From positions 1-60,376 of the forward strand of contig UQHT01000014.1 in assembly GCA_900540875.1 (NCBI GenBank): a DNA stretch of 60,376 nt, given 5' to 3'. The stretch comes from an uncultured Collinsella sp. (GTDB lineage Bacteria; Actinomycetota; Coriobacteriia; Coriobacteriales; Coriobacteriaceae). The notes beneath the pieces were generated by a model. That model searched no databases and was not told the DNA's origin. It was given only the letters and a program-made list of their open reading frames with translations. The translations under genes and the position numbers were made by a program. Position 1 is the stretch's first letter. Each line of letters starts with the position of its first letter. This document shows, one piece after another, positions 8,499 to 17,099 of the stretch.

Positions 8499-10311
8499 TT
8501 AGCACGTCCCTTCGTTAGGCATCGTCCATGCGTGATGGTCGGTATGCAGCAGCTCTTCGGCCAGCGGCGAGAGCGGCTCGCCCAAAAACTCGCGGTAGCA
8601 TGCCTGGACATCGGGGTTCTCGTGCGAGAAGCGAATGTCCGCCTTCGCATCCAGGCCCCACAGCACCTGGCCGCGCTCAGCTGCCAGCTCGCAGCCGTCG
8701 TGGATGGGCTGACCGCCGCCGCCGACGCAGCCGCCCGGGCACGCCATGACCTCAACGAAGTCATAGCTCACGCGACCGTCGCGAATCGCGTCGAGCAGAC
8801 GGGCGGCGTTGCCCAGCCCGTGTGCCACGGCGACGCGCACCTTGGTGCCATCGATATCGGCCACGGCTTCTTTCCAGCCGTCCAGGCCACGCACGTCGGT
8901 AAAGAATTCGGCGTCGGGGTTCTTGCCCGTCACCAGGTAATATGCCGAGCGCACGGCGGCCTCCATCACGCCGCCCGTGGCGCCAAAGATCCACACCCGC
9001 GCCCGTGCCAAAGCCCAGCGGCGTATCGAGCGGCTCCTCAACCAGCGTGTCCACGCTCACGTGACTCGCGCGGATCATGCGCACCATCTCGCGCACCGTC
9101 AGTGCAACGTCCACGTCGGGCGCGCCGCCCTCGCCCATCATGCTCGGCAGCGCACACTCGGCCTTCTTGGCCGTGCACGGCATAACGGACACCACGAACA
9201 GGCGCTCGGGCTCCACGCCCAGCACCTTGGCGTAGTACGTCTTGGCGATGGCGCCGAACATCTGCTGCGGCGACTTTGACGTGGACAGGCTGTCGACAAA
9301 CTCCGGATAACGCGCCTTCACAAAGCGAACCCAACCCGGGCAGCAGCTCGTAAACATGGGCCAGCCGCGGATGTCACCTTCGCCCTTGGCGGCGGCGCCC
9401 AGGCGCTCGAGCAGCTCGGAGCCCTCCTCCATAATGGTGAGGTCGGCCGAGAAATCGGTATCGAACACGTACTCAAAGCCCACGCGGCGCAGCGCGCAAG
9501 CCAGGCGCTCAACGGTGGCTTCCTCGCGAGACATGCCGAGTTCCTCGCCCCAAGCGCTACGCACGGCCGGCGCGATCTGCACCAGCACGATCTTGTCGGG
9601 ATCGGCGATGGCGTCGAACACGGTCTCGGTATCGTCGCGCTCGCGCAGTGCGCCCGTCGGGCAATGTGTAATGCACTGGCCGCACGCGACGCAATCGGTC
9701 TTGCCGATCGGCGCGCGCCCGCGGGTACCCACGGCGGTATGCGTGGCGCGGTTGGTCAGGTCCCAAATCCCTAGTCCCTGCACGCTCTCGCACACCTTGA
9801 TGCAGCGCATACATTTAATGCACTTGTCGTTTTCGCGGATGATGGGGAAATCGAAATCCCAGCCCTCGCGTGCCAGGTGCTGCTCGTACGGCAGGTAGAA
9901 GATGCCCAGGTCGTTGGCGATGGTCTGTAGGTTGCAGTTGCCGCTGCGCACGCAGCTCGTGCACTGCGAATCGTGCTGGGACAGCAGCAGCTGCACGTTG
10001 GTGCGACGCGCCTCGCGGGCCTTGGGGCTGTTGGTGTGGACCACCATGCCGTCGAGCACGTAGTTGTTGCAGGCGGCAACCAGCTGGTCGCAGCCCTCAA
10101 CCTCGACCACGCATACACGGCAGCCGCCGATCTCGTTTAGATCGCGCAGGTAGCACAGGGTGGGAATCTGGATGCCGACAGACTTGGCCGCATCCAGGAT
10201 CGTGGTGTGCTCGGGAACCACGACCTCGCAGTTATCAATAATGAGCCTGACCATGTTGTGCGCTCCGTTTTCGCTGTTGTCGCCGACAGTGGTTTTGTTG
10301 GGCTCTACCAT
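8499..10311 (-). pseudogene. [FeFe]-hydrogenase catalytic subunit with a single-base frameshift
   Basis: The gene encodes about 603 residues if one base is removed. From the N terminus: a [2Fe-2S] domain (GGCRVC), a His/Cys-ligated cluster (HDSQCTSC), two [4Fe-4S] motifs (CIKCMRCIKVC and CVACGQCITHC), then the H-cluster domain with TSCCPGW, MPCTAKKAE and MACPGGCVGGGGQP. All catalytic motifs are intact. However, the frame breaks at 8991-8992: the upstream frame ends in family sequence GFGTGAGV and the next frame resumes with IFGATGGVMEAA. Deleting one C of the CC at 8991-8992 restores the expected GAGVIFGATGG. ATG 10311 overlaps the upstream stop in ATGGTAG. It may be a real mutation or a sequence error. 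Confidence 0.85.
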
Positions 10312-12137
10312 TCCAGGTTCCTCCCTCCGCGGAACGCGCCAAAGCCAAAGTGATCGCAACGCAGGCAGCGGCTCGCCTCCTGGCGCGCCTCCTGCTCGGT
10401 GAGACCCTGCTCGACCAGATTCCAATCGTGAATACGCTCGCCGGCCTCGCGCTCGCCCAGCTCGCAGCGGCCGCACTCGTGCTTGCCCTTAAACTGGACG
10501 GTCGGCAGCTCGACCTCGAGCTTGATCTTGTGGTCGAAGCCCAGGTAGCGGTCGATATTTGCCGAAGCCACGCGGCCGGCGTTGATGGCGCGGATAACGG
10601 TGGCGGGGCCGGTCTGGCAGTCGCCGCCGCTAAAGAGGCCGTCGAAGTTGGGCACGGCACCGTCCGAGTCGGTGACCACGCAGCCCCACTTGCAGGCAAT
10701 GCCCATCTCCTCAAACGGCTTGGAATCAATGTCCTGGCCAATGGCCACAAACACGCGCTCGCAGGGAATGACGCGCTCGGGCGTGGCGGCGGCACGCGGG
10801 GCCGGACGCCCACGACGGGGCTCGCCGATAATCTGCGGCTGCACGCGCAGGCCGCTCACGCGACCGTCCTCGCCCGTCTCGATGGCGAGCGGGGCGGTCA
10901 ACTCCAGCACCTCGCAGCCCTCGGCCTGGGCGCCGGCGATCTCGGCGTCCTGGGCCGTCATGTCGCAGATGCGACGGCGGTAGACGATGCTCACCTTTTC
11001 GGCACCGCAGCGCACGGCGGAGCGCGCCACGTCCATGGCCACGTTGCCGCCGCCGATGACGCACACGCGCTGGCCGCTCAGGTCGGGCAGCTCGTCGTCG
11101 CCGATGGCGCGCAGCATCTTGACGGCCGACTCCACGCCGAGCGCTTCCTCGCCCGGAAGGCCGAGCTTCTTATCGCTGTGAGCGCCAATGGCCAGGTAGA
11201 CGGCATCGAACTCGTCGCGCAGGCGGGCAAGTTCCTCGCCGTTGACGGAGTGATCGAGTTCCGCATCGATGCCGGCGCTCAAGATCCAGTCGATCTCGGC
11301 CTGCAAGCGCTCGCGCGGCAGACGATAGCTGGGGATGCCGTAGCGCAGCATGCCGCCCAGGTGGTGGCGCTGCTCCAAGATGGTCACCTTGTGGCCCATC
11401 ACGGCCAGGTAGTAAGCGCAAGAAAGACCGGCCGGGCCGCCGCCGATCACGGCGACGCGCTTCCCGGTGTTGTCCACCACATGCGGCTTGTGGTCGTTGA
11501 GGTCGCTATGCTCAACGGCAAAACGCTTGAGAGCGAGGATGTTCATGGGGTCGTCGACCATGCCGCGGCGGCAGTGCATCTCGCAGGGATGCTCGCACAC
11601 CAGGCCGCAGACGAGCGGCAGCGGGTTGTTCTTGCGGATGACCTTAACGGCGTCGGCATAACGGCCCGCCTCGACCAGCGAGATGTAGCCGGGAATGTCG
11701 ACGTGCGCCGGGCAGCCCAAAACGCACGGGACGCGCGCCTCGCGGTCAAAGCCACAGGAGTGCTCGCGAATGTGGTGCTCAAAATCGTCGCGGAAGCCGC
11801 GAATGGCGGTGAGCGCCATGGCGCCGGCCTCGTAGCCGATAGCGCAGTCGCTCGAAAGATAGATGGTGCGGGCGGTGCGCTCGATCAGGTTGAGCGTGGA
11901 CTCATCGGCGCGCCCTTCGAGCACATCGGCGAGCAGATCGCTCAGCGCGCTCAGGCCCACGCGGCAGGGCGTGCACTTGCCGCAGCTCTGGGTGGAGCAC
12001 AGATTGACGAGCGCTGCCGTAAACTCAACGGGGCACGGGGCGAGCGAACTCACCGCCAGACGACGTCCGAGCGCATCGTGCAGGTCGTCCATGACGGCCT
12101 GAGCGTGGCTGCGTTCCATTACGTGCAGTCGAGCCAT
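10305..12137 (-). CDS. NuoF C-terminal domain fused to a GltD-like FAD/NAD(P) oxidoreductase
   Basis: A 610-residue flavoprotein. The first 120 residues carry CGKCTPCRVG, the [4Fe-4S] motif of the NuoF/HydB C-terminal domain, but the NuoF FMN/NADH domain is absent. A GltD/NfnB-like part follows: Fe-S cysteines (CVLGCPAHVDIP, CGLVCEHPCEMHC), an FAD motif (VAVIGGGPAGLSCAYYL) and an NAD(P) motif (VCVIGGGNVAMD). A C-terminal tail adds CGRC and CLRC cysteines. The stop overlaps the hydrogenase start, so the two are coupled. I infer an electron-transfer partner linking NAD(P)H to the hydrogenase, possibly in a bifurcating complex. ATG 12137 is preceded by GAGAGGGG; a GTG 15 bases upstream is the alternative. 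Confidence 0.85.
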   Translation of the reverse strand: MARLHVMERSHAQAVMDDLHDALGRRLAVSSLAPCPVEFTAALVNLCSTQSCGKCTPCRVGLSALSDLLADVLEGRADESTLNLIERTARTIYLSSDCAIGYEAGAMALTAIRGFRDDFEHHIREHSCGFDREARVPCVLGCPAHVDIPGYISLVEAGRYADAVKVIRKNNPLPLVCGLVCEHPCEMHCRRGMVDDPMNILALKRFAVEHSDLNDHKPHVVDNTGKRVAVIGGGPAGLSCAYYLAVMGHKVTILEQRHHLGGMLRYGIPSYRLPRERLQAEIDWILSAGIDAELDHSVNGEELARLRDEFDAVYLAIGAHSDKKLGLPGEEALGVESAVKMLRAIGDDELPDLSGQRVCVIGGGNVAMDVARSAVRCGAEKVSIVYRRRICDMTAQDAEIAGAQAEGCEVLELTAPLAIETGEDGRVSGLRVQPQIIGEPRRGRPAPRAAATPERVIPCERVFVAIGQDIDSKPFEEMGIACKWGCVVTDSDGAVPNFDGLFSGGDCQTGPATVIRAINAGRVASANIDRYLGFDHKIKLEVELPTVQFKGKHECGRCELGEREAGERIHDWNLVEQGLTEQEARQEASRCLRCDHFGFGAFRGGRNLEW

Positions 12138-12323
12138 AAGATCCCCTCTCACATGGCAGCCCGGAGGCGAGGCCGGGCGAAGTTGCTACACGCACAACAC
12201 TGACCTAAAAAGTTGTTAGGTCTCCACGCAGTTCGGCAGGCGGTATGAAATGTCACCCTCGGCGGTGAAATAGAACATTACCGCAGATAAATGCCATATT
12301 TGATAAAACGCGTTACCAAATGA

Positions 12324-12361
12324 CAATGCCCCGCCCACGCAATCACGTGGACGGGGCATTG
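12324..12361 (-). terminator. Intrinsic terminator after the PTS operon
   Basis: A GC-rich stem (CAATGCCCCG with CGGGGCATTG, extended inward) lies about 30 bp after the glucosidase stop codon, followed on the minus strand by a weak T-rich stretch. The remaining gap to the flavoprotein gene (12138-12323) holds no gene that I can see. Confidence 0.7.
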
Positions 12362-12393
12362 CTCCAGGTATGCGGCCAGCGACCCTGTTGCTT

Positions 12394-13776
12394 TTACTTA
12401 AGCTCGGGCCAGTAACCCTTGTTGGCCTCGATCATGTCGTCGAGAACCTCCTTGGCGACCTTCATCGAAGGCACGGTCTTGTTCAGCGTAAAGGCCTTGA
12501 GTGCCTTCTCGTACGAACCCTCGATCGTAGCCTCGACCACGAGCTTCTCGGAGTTCAGCTGCTGCATCATGAGGCCCTGCTGGAACAGAGGAATGTTGTC
12601 GCGGCTGATGACCTCGGGGCCATTCTTGCCAATGTAGGCAGGCAGCTCGACCATAGCGTCGTAGGGCATGTTGGGGATAGCGCCCTTGTTCTCGCAAATG
12701 ACCAGGAAGCGTTGCTTGGTGTCGTTCTTCAGAGCGATAGCCAGATCGGCAATCCAGTCGCCGTGGCTGCCCGCATAGAACGTGCTCTCGTCGATCTCGC
12801 CGGTCTTCTCGTAGTGGTCGATGCCATCAAAGAGGTTCTTCTCGCGCGTCTCCTCGACCTCGTTAGCACGGGTGCGCTCGGGGTTGGAATGCTCGACGAA
12901 CTCCTTCTGCTGCAGGTAGTAGTTCAGGTACGTGTTGGGCAGGTACTCCGGGAAGCACTCCATGATCTCGTACTCGCCCTTCCAGACGTAGTACCAGCTG
13001 CCCTTGGTGTGGCGGTTCTGCTCGGGATGCTCGTCGGTTGCCTCCTCGGGCTTCTTTGCCATGAGCGAGCCCATGCCCTTGAGGTAGGAGTCGGGCAGTA
13101 GAATCTCATGCTCCTTGATGTACTCGCGCAACTGCGGGAGCACCTCCTCGCCCTTGTGGCGGATCGAGGTGAACCAGCCAAAGTGGTTGAGGCCAAAGTA
13201 ATCGTACTCGACATCCTTCTTGTCGATATCGAGCGCGGCGCAAACCACGTCGATAATCGCGATCGGCATGTCGCAGATGTTGATGATGCGAGCATTGGGA
13301 CGCAGCACGCGGCAGCCCTCGGAGACGATGGCGGCAGGGTTGGAGTAGTTAAGAATCCAGTAGTCCTTCTTGGCGTACTTCTCAACGTCATCGATCAGCT
13401 CGACCATGGGGAAGATGGTGCGCATGCCGTAGGCAAGGCCGCCGCAGCCGCAGGTCTCCTGACCCACGCAGCCGTGACGCAGCGGAATCTTCTCGTCCTG
13501 CTCGCGCATGGCGTAGCCGCCCACGCGCATCTGGGCAAACACGAAGCTCGCGTCGGTAAAAGCCGTCTTTTTGTCGGTGGTCACCGTAAGCTTGATGTCC
13601 AGGCCAAGGTCCTCGTGCAAAATCCAGTCCACGAGCACGCCGATCTTGCGCTGACGCTCCTCGTTGATGTCGTACAGACGAATCTCGTCAACGTCGAGTT
13701 CGTCCTTGCGCAGGGCGATGGACTTGACGATGCCGGGGGTAAAGGTGGATCCGCCACCACACAGAGTAATGATCAT
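12394..13776 (-). CDS. malH: 6-phospho-alpha-glucosidase, glycoside hydrolase family 4
   Basis: A 460-residue GH4 enzyme. It starts with the NAD-binding loop CGGGSTFTPG, followed by NYSNPAAI, the ICDMPI cysteine region near residue 170 and the NHFGW histidine near residue 200, which bind the catalytic metal in this family. GH4 enzymes cleave phosphorylated disaccharides by an NAD- and Mn-dependent redox mechanism. The full-length match is to the GlvA/MalH/AglB branch, so the substrates are probably maltose-6-phosphate and related alpha-glucosides. It is the last gene of the PTS operon, 3 bp after EIIBC. The symbol follows the family; the exact sugar is not proven. Confidence 0.88.
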   Translation of the reverse strand: MIITLCGGGSTFTPGIVKSIALRKDELDVDEIRLYDINEERQRKIGVLVDWILHEDLGLDIKLTVTTDKKTAFTDASFVFAQMRVGGYAMREQDEKIPLRHGCVGQETCGCGGLAYGMRTIFPMVELIDDVEKYAKKDYWILNYSNPAAIVSEGCRVLRPNARIINICDMPIAIIDVVCAALDIDKKDVEYDYFGLNHFGWFTSIRHKGEEVLPQLREYIKEHEILLPDSYLKGMGSLMAKKPEEATDEHPEQNRHTKGSWYYVWKGEYEIMECFPEYLPNTYLNYYLQQKEFVEHSNPERTRANEVEETREKNLFDGIDHYEKTGEIDESTFYAGSHGDWIADLAIALKNDTKQRFLVICENKGAIPNMPYDAMVELPAYIGKNGPEVISRDNIPLFQQGLMMQQLNSEKLVVEATIEGSYEKALKAFTLNKTVPSMKVAKEVLDDMIEANKGYWPELK

Positions 13777-13779
13777 TGT

Positions 13780-15396
13780 TTACTGCTCCTTCTCAATTGC
13801 GTTTTCGACCTTGTCGCGCATCTCGGCGACCTTCATGCCAAAGATGATCTGGATATTGTTGCCGTTGCGGTTGATGCCGCTGTTGGGCACGTGGTTGATG
13901 AGGTTCTCATCGATGAGGTCCGGGTTCTTAACGTTCACGCGAAGACGCGTAAAGCAGTTCTCGAGCTCCTCGATGTTGTCCTTGCCGCCAAGACCTGCGA
14001 CCAGGTCGGCAATACCTGCATCGACGCCCTCTGCGGGAGCTGCGGCAACAGCGCCCTGCTTCACCGCGACAGACGCGGCGGCCTCGCCCTCGGCAACGGA
14101 CTCGGCGAGCTCAGACTCCTCCTCGCGACCAGGCGTGTGGAGGTTGAGCTTCTTAATAAGGAAGGTGAAGAGGAAGAAGTACAGAGCGGCGTTGACGACT
14201 CCAAGCACCAGCATAACCGGCCAGTTGGTCTTATCGACACCAAGAACCAGGTTGGAAACCACGATGTTGATGATGCCGCCTGCAGTCGAAGCGGGCACGG
14301 AGAGGACCTTGAGCAGGACCAGGAAGATACCGGAAAGAACCGAGTGAACGACAAAGAGCACGGGAGCGGCAAAGACAAAGAGGAAGTCCATGGGCTCGGT
14401 GACACAGGAGAGCACGGCGGTGATGATCAGCGGGATGATAACGGCCTTGGTCTTATCCTTGTTCCCCTTGTAAGCGGTGAAGATAAAGGCGAGACCGATA
14501 CCGATGTAGGGCCACAGGTTGTTGAAGGTATAGCTGTTGAAGTAGGTGCTATCGGAGAAGGGCTGGCCCGCCATTGCCATCTCGGCGACACGGATGGGAT
14601 AGGCGCCGGCGATAACCTGATCGCCCAGCGTCAGGGTGCCACCCACATCGGAGAACTGGAACGGGGTGTAGATGAGGTGGTGCAGACCGGTGGGAACGAG
14701 CAGCTTGTTGAGCATGCCGTAGATGAACAGACCGATGTTGCCCGACTCCTTAATGATGCCGGCAACGGAGGAGATGGCACCCTGAACCGGAGGCCAAACG
14801 ATGCAGAAGCCAGCGCCCATGATCCAGGAAATGATGATCATGATCAGGAACGGGAAGCGAACGCCCGAGAACATCGAAAGGGCAATGGGGAACTGCTTGT
14901 TCGAGTACTTGTTGAACACAGCACCGGTGATGCAACCAAGAATGATGCCGCCAAACACGCCGGTATCGAGCACCTGAATGCCCATAACGGTGCTCTGGCC
15001 GGTTCCGGTAAGGCCGAGCATGCCGCTCGCTTCGGCAAGAGAGCCGGTGGCGTTGAGCACGATGTTGTTAGCCTGCAGGAACAGGAAGAACGACATCAGG
15101 GCGATCAGCGAAGCATGGCCCTTGTTCTTCTTTGCCATGGCGCCGGCGATGCCCACGCAGAACAGAATCGAGAGGTTGTTGATGATAAACATCAGCGACT
15201 GATATACAACGGCGCCCACAAGCTGGAACGGACCGGAGCCCAGCACAGGAATCACGGCGCAGATGGTCTTGTTGGTCAGAATAATGCCCACGATGAGCAG
15301 AATGCCGGCAACCGAGAGATACATCATCGGCTGAACGATTGACTTCGCGAACACCTCCAACGGCGCTTTGAAATTGAACTTCTTTTTTGCGGTCAT
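13780..15396 (-). CDS. PTS alpha-glucoside transporter, EIICB
   Basis: A 538-residue inner-membrane sugar transporter of the glucose/glucoside PTS class. Residues 1 to about 430 are the EIIC domain with many hydrophobic segments (around LVPTGLHHLIYTPF and TEPMDFLF). A linker rich in Ala/Glu follows, then the EIIB domain with its phosphorylated cysteine in NCFTRLRV. There is no EIIA domain, which is encoded by the first gene of the operon. ATG 15396 has AAGGGGAG upstream. The pairing with a GH4 enzyme points to uptake of maltose or other alpha-glucosides as 6-phosphates. Confidence 0.9.
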   Translation of the reverse strand: MTAKKKFNFKAPLEVFAKSIVQPMMYLSVAGILLIVGIILTNKTICAVIPVLGSGPFQLVGAVVYQSLMFIINNLSILFCVGIAGAMAKKNKGHASLIALMSFFLFLQANNIVLNATGSLAEASGMLGLTGTGQSTVMGIQVLDTGVFGGIILGCITGAVFNKYSNKQFPIALSMFSGVRFPFLIMIIISWIMGAGFCIVWPPVQGAISSVAGIIKESGNIGLFIYGMLNKLLVPTGLHHLIYTPFQFSDVGGTLTLGDQVIAGAYPIRVAEMAMAGQPFSDSTYFNSYTFNNLWPYIGIGLAFIFTAYKGNKDKTKAVIIPLIITAVLSCVTEPMDFLFVFAAPVLFVVHSVLSGIFLVLLKVLSVPASTAGGIINIVVSNLVLGVDKTNWPVMLVLGVVNAALYFFLFTFLIKKLNLHTPGREEESELAESVAEGEAAASVAVKQGAVAAAPAEGVDAGIADLVAGLGGKDNIEELENCFTRLRVNVKNPDLIDENLINHVPNSGINRNGNNIQIIFGMKVAEMRDKVENAIEKEQ

Positions 15397-15495
15397 AGCG
15401 GTACTCCCCTTCCTTTTCCGCAAATTGAGATAGGTGTGCCCTGGACAAGACCGTGAGCCTTGCCTTATATCAATCGATGTGTGGGCACGTTATGC

Positions 15496-16350
15496 CTAGA
15501 GACCAGGTTCTCCAAGCAGGTTAACAATGTGATATGCGAGATAACTCTTCTCGGCATCGGTAACGACGACGTTATAGGTAGACGCTAAGTGGTCGGCAAT
15601 TGACTCCGCACACGAGAACGCCCTCGGATACGCCGTTTCATCGATACGGAACAGCGCGTCGCCATTGACCTGCCCCGCCGCGGGATCGAGCGCTCGCTGC
15701 GCAAAAAACTGCAGATGGCGAACGAAACGCTCGTACGGCAACGAGGTGACGTCAAGGGTCGTGGCATAGTGCTCGGAAACAATCGCGAGCACGTCGCGAA
15801 CAAGCTGGACCGAAACAATCAGACGGTCAGAGCGCTGCGGCATGGTGGCGTTGACGATATGCAGCGTAATAAAACCCTGCTCTTCTTCGCTCATCTGGAT
15901 GCCCATATACTCCTTGATAATCTGCAGCGCACGGCCCGCAAGCGCGTACTCCTTGCGATAGAACTGCTGGATCTCGAGCAGCAGCGGGTTCTCGCAGGGA
16001 ACGCCTTTGCGCTCGCGCTCCAAAGCAAGGCTGATATGGTCTGCGAGAGCAATGAGAATCTTGTCGTTGATATCAACATTGAGCTCTCGACGGAGCATCT
16101 GAACGATGTCCTCGGAAATCACGAGGTTGACGGTGGGGATGGACTCCAAAAGATGTGCCAAGCGGTCAATCGTACGCGAATCCTGAGAAGTTCCCTCCTG
16201 CAGCGCATAGGTCTTTTCGACCGACGCCTCGTCGATAGCGTCGCCGGCATGGCGGCCAAAGCAGAGGCCTCGGCCGATGACGATGAGCTCGGAGCCATCG
16301 TCCGAAGTGACCATTGCGACGTTATTGTTGAAAACTCGCTTGATAACCAC
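15496..16350 (-). CDS. BglG/LicT family transcription antiterminator
   Basis: A 284-residue RNA-binding regulator. The N-terminal co-antiterminator domain begins VVIKRVFNNNV, close to the family start M-x-I-x-K-V-x-NNN, and two PRD domains follow with histidines in LADHISLA, TLHIVN and YLAYHIVNLL. Such proteins bind a leader hairpin and prevent termination when the cognate sugar is present; PTS components phosphorylate their PRDs. GTG 16350 fits the family start best; GTG 16362 in frame is the alternative. It sits between EIIA and EIICB and probably controls the leader described at 16908-16993. Confidence 0.87.
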   Translation of the reverse strand: MVIKRVFNNNVAMVTSDDGSELIVIGRGLCFGRHAGDAIDEASVEKTYALQEGTSQDSRTIDRLAHLLESIPTVNLVISEDIVQMLRRELNVDINDKILIALADHISLALERERKGVPCENPLLLEIQQFYRKEYALAGRALQIIKEYMGIQMSEEEQGFITLHIVNATMPQRSDRLIVSVQLVRDVLAIVSEHYATTLDVTSLPYERFVRHLQFFAQRALDPAAGQVNGDALFRIDETAYPRAFSCAESIADHLASTYNVVVTDAEKSYLAYHIVNLLGEPGL

Positions 16351-16368
16351 GGTACCCACCACAAGAAT

Positions 16369-16881
16369 TTACTCGGAAAGCCAGACGACAGGCTCTTTAA
16401 CAGCAACAGGGCCGGAAGCATGCTCACGAAGAGTCGAGTTCTCCGAACGCTCGCACACGATAACGAAGACCGTGGGGTCGAAGCCAGCGGCGCGAACCGC
16501 CTCGAAATCGACCTCGACGAGGGGCTGGCCCGCGTCGACATGGTCACCCTGAGCAACAAGCGCATGGAAGCCCTTGCCCTCAAGTTTAACAGTGTCGATT
16601 CCGATATGCAGCATCACCTGAGCAGAGCTGTCGTCGGACATGATGCCCAGCGCGTGCTCAGTCGGAAACAGCGCCGCGACGGTGCCGGAAACAGGAGCGC
16701 ACACCGTTCCCTCTTGGGGAACCACGGCAACGCCATCGCCCACGGCACGGCTGCTAAAAGCGGGGTCATTGGTATTTTCTAGATGAACAAGCTCGCCGGA
16801 AACGGGAGCGAGGATTTCGAACTCGGAAGCTGCAGTCTTTTGCTCATCCGAACCGCCCATCAGGCGAGAAAAGAAACCCAT
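16369..16881 (-). CDS. PTS glucose-type EIIA component
   Basis: A 170-residue cytoplasmic phosphocarrier. The active histidine lies in VMLHIGIDTV and the sequence carries the Crr-type pattern ILAPVSGELV followed by GDGVAVVP. It passes phosphate from HPr to the EIIB domain two genes downstream. ATG 16881 is preceded by AAGGGA; an earlier in-frame ATG in that stretch lacks its own ribosome-binding site. It is the first gene of the operon, ahead of the antiterminator and EIICB. Confidence 0.9.
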   Translation of the reverse strand: MGFFSRLMGGSDEQKTAASEFEILAPVSGELVHLENTNDPAFSSRAVGDGVAVVPQEGTVCAPVSGTVAALFPTEHALGIMSDDSSAQVMLHIGIDTVKLEGKGFHALVAQGDHVDAGQPLVEVDFEAVRAAGFDPTVFVIVCERSENSTLREHASGPVAVKEPVVWLSE

Positions 16882-16907
16882 GGTGGCATGTCCCTTCATA
16901 AATATAG

Positions 16908-16993
16908 CCCAACCAAAATCAAGCGAATGCATCCATAGAGACACACCCGTTCAAAGACTTTGGTTAGGCCCACGTCCGAGGGACTCGGTAACC
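16908..16993 (-). promoter_or_regulatory. Candidate antitermination leader with two competing hairpins
   Basis: In the transcript of the PTS operon, 16993-16962 can fold as GGTTA with TAACC enclosing CCGAG with CTCGG, which resembles the two-stem RAT targets of BglG proteins. The same CCTAACCAAA (16968-16959) can instead pair over 10 bp with TTTGGTTGGG (16917-16908), a hairpin followed by a short AT-rich run. The two folds exclude each other. The first gene behind the leader is EIIA and the second is the antiterminator. The fold was drawn by eye. Confidence 0.5.
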
Positions 16994-17018
16994 TTCCGCA
17001 TTTCTTTTTACGGGAGTT

Positions 17019-17046
17019 ATTGTAGACAAGCCCAAAGCCAGAACAA
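17019..17046 (-). promoter_or_regulatory. Candidate promoter of the PTS operon
   Basis: Reading leftward, TTGTTC (17046-17041) and TACAAT (17024-17019) are spaced by 16 bases, a fair match to a housekeeping promoter. About 10-55 bases further upstream lie direct repeats of TACCGTT (17066-17100), which could bind an activator. This agrees with a leader of about 130 nt before EIIA. Confidence 0.45.
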
Positions 17047-17099
17047 TCATTATGACCGGTGAACGGTATTTTTTCTTCGATAAACGGTATTTAGGCGAT

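Noticed and set aside
13108..15342. Long plus-strand open frame opposite the PTS and glucosidase genes
   Set aside because: It spans two well-supported minus-strand genes and has no motif of its own.
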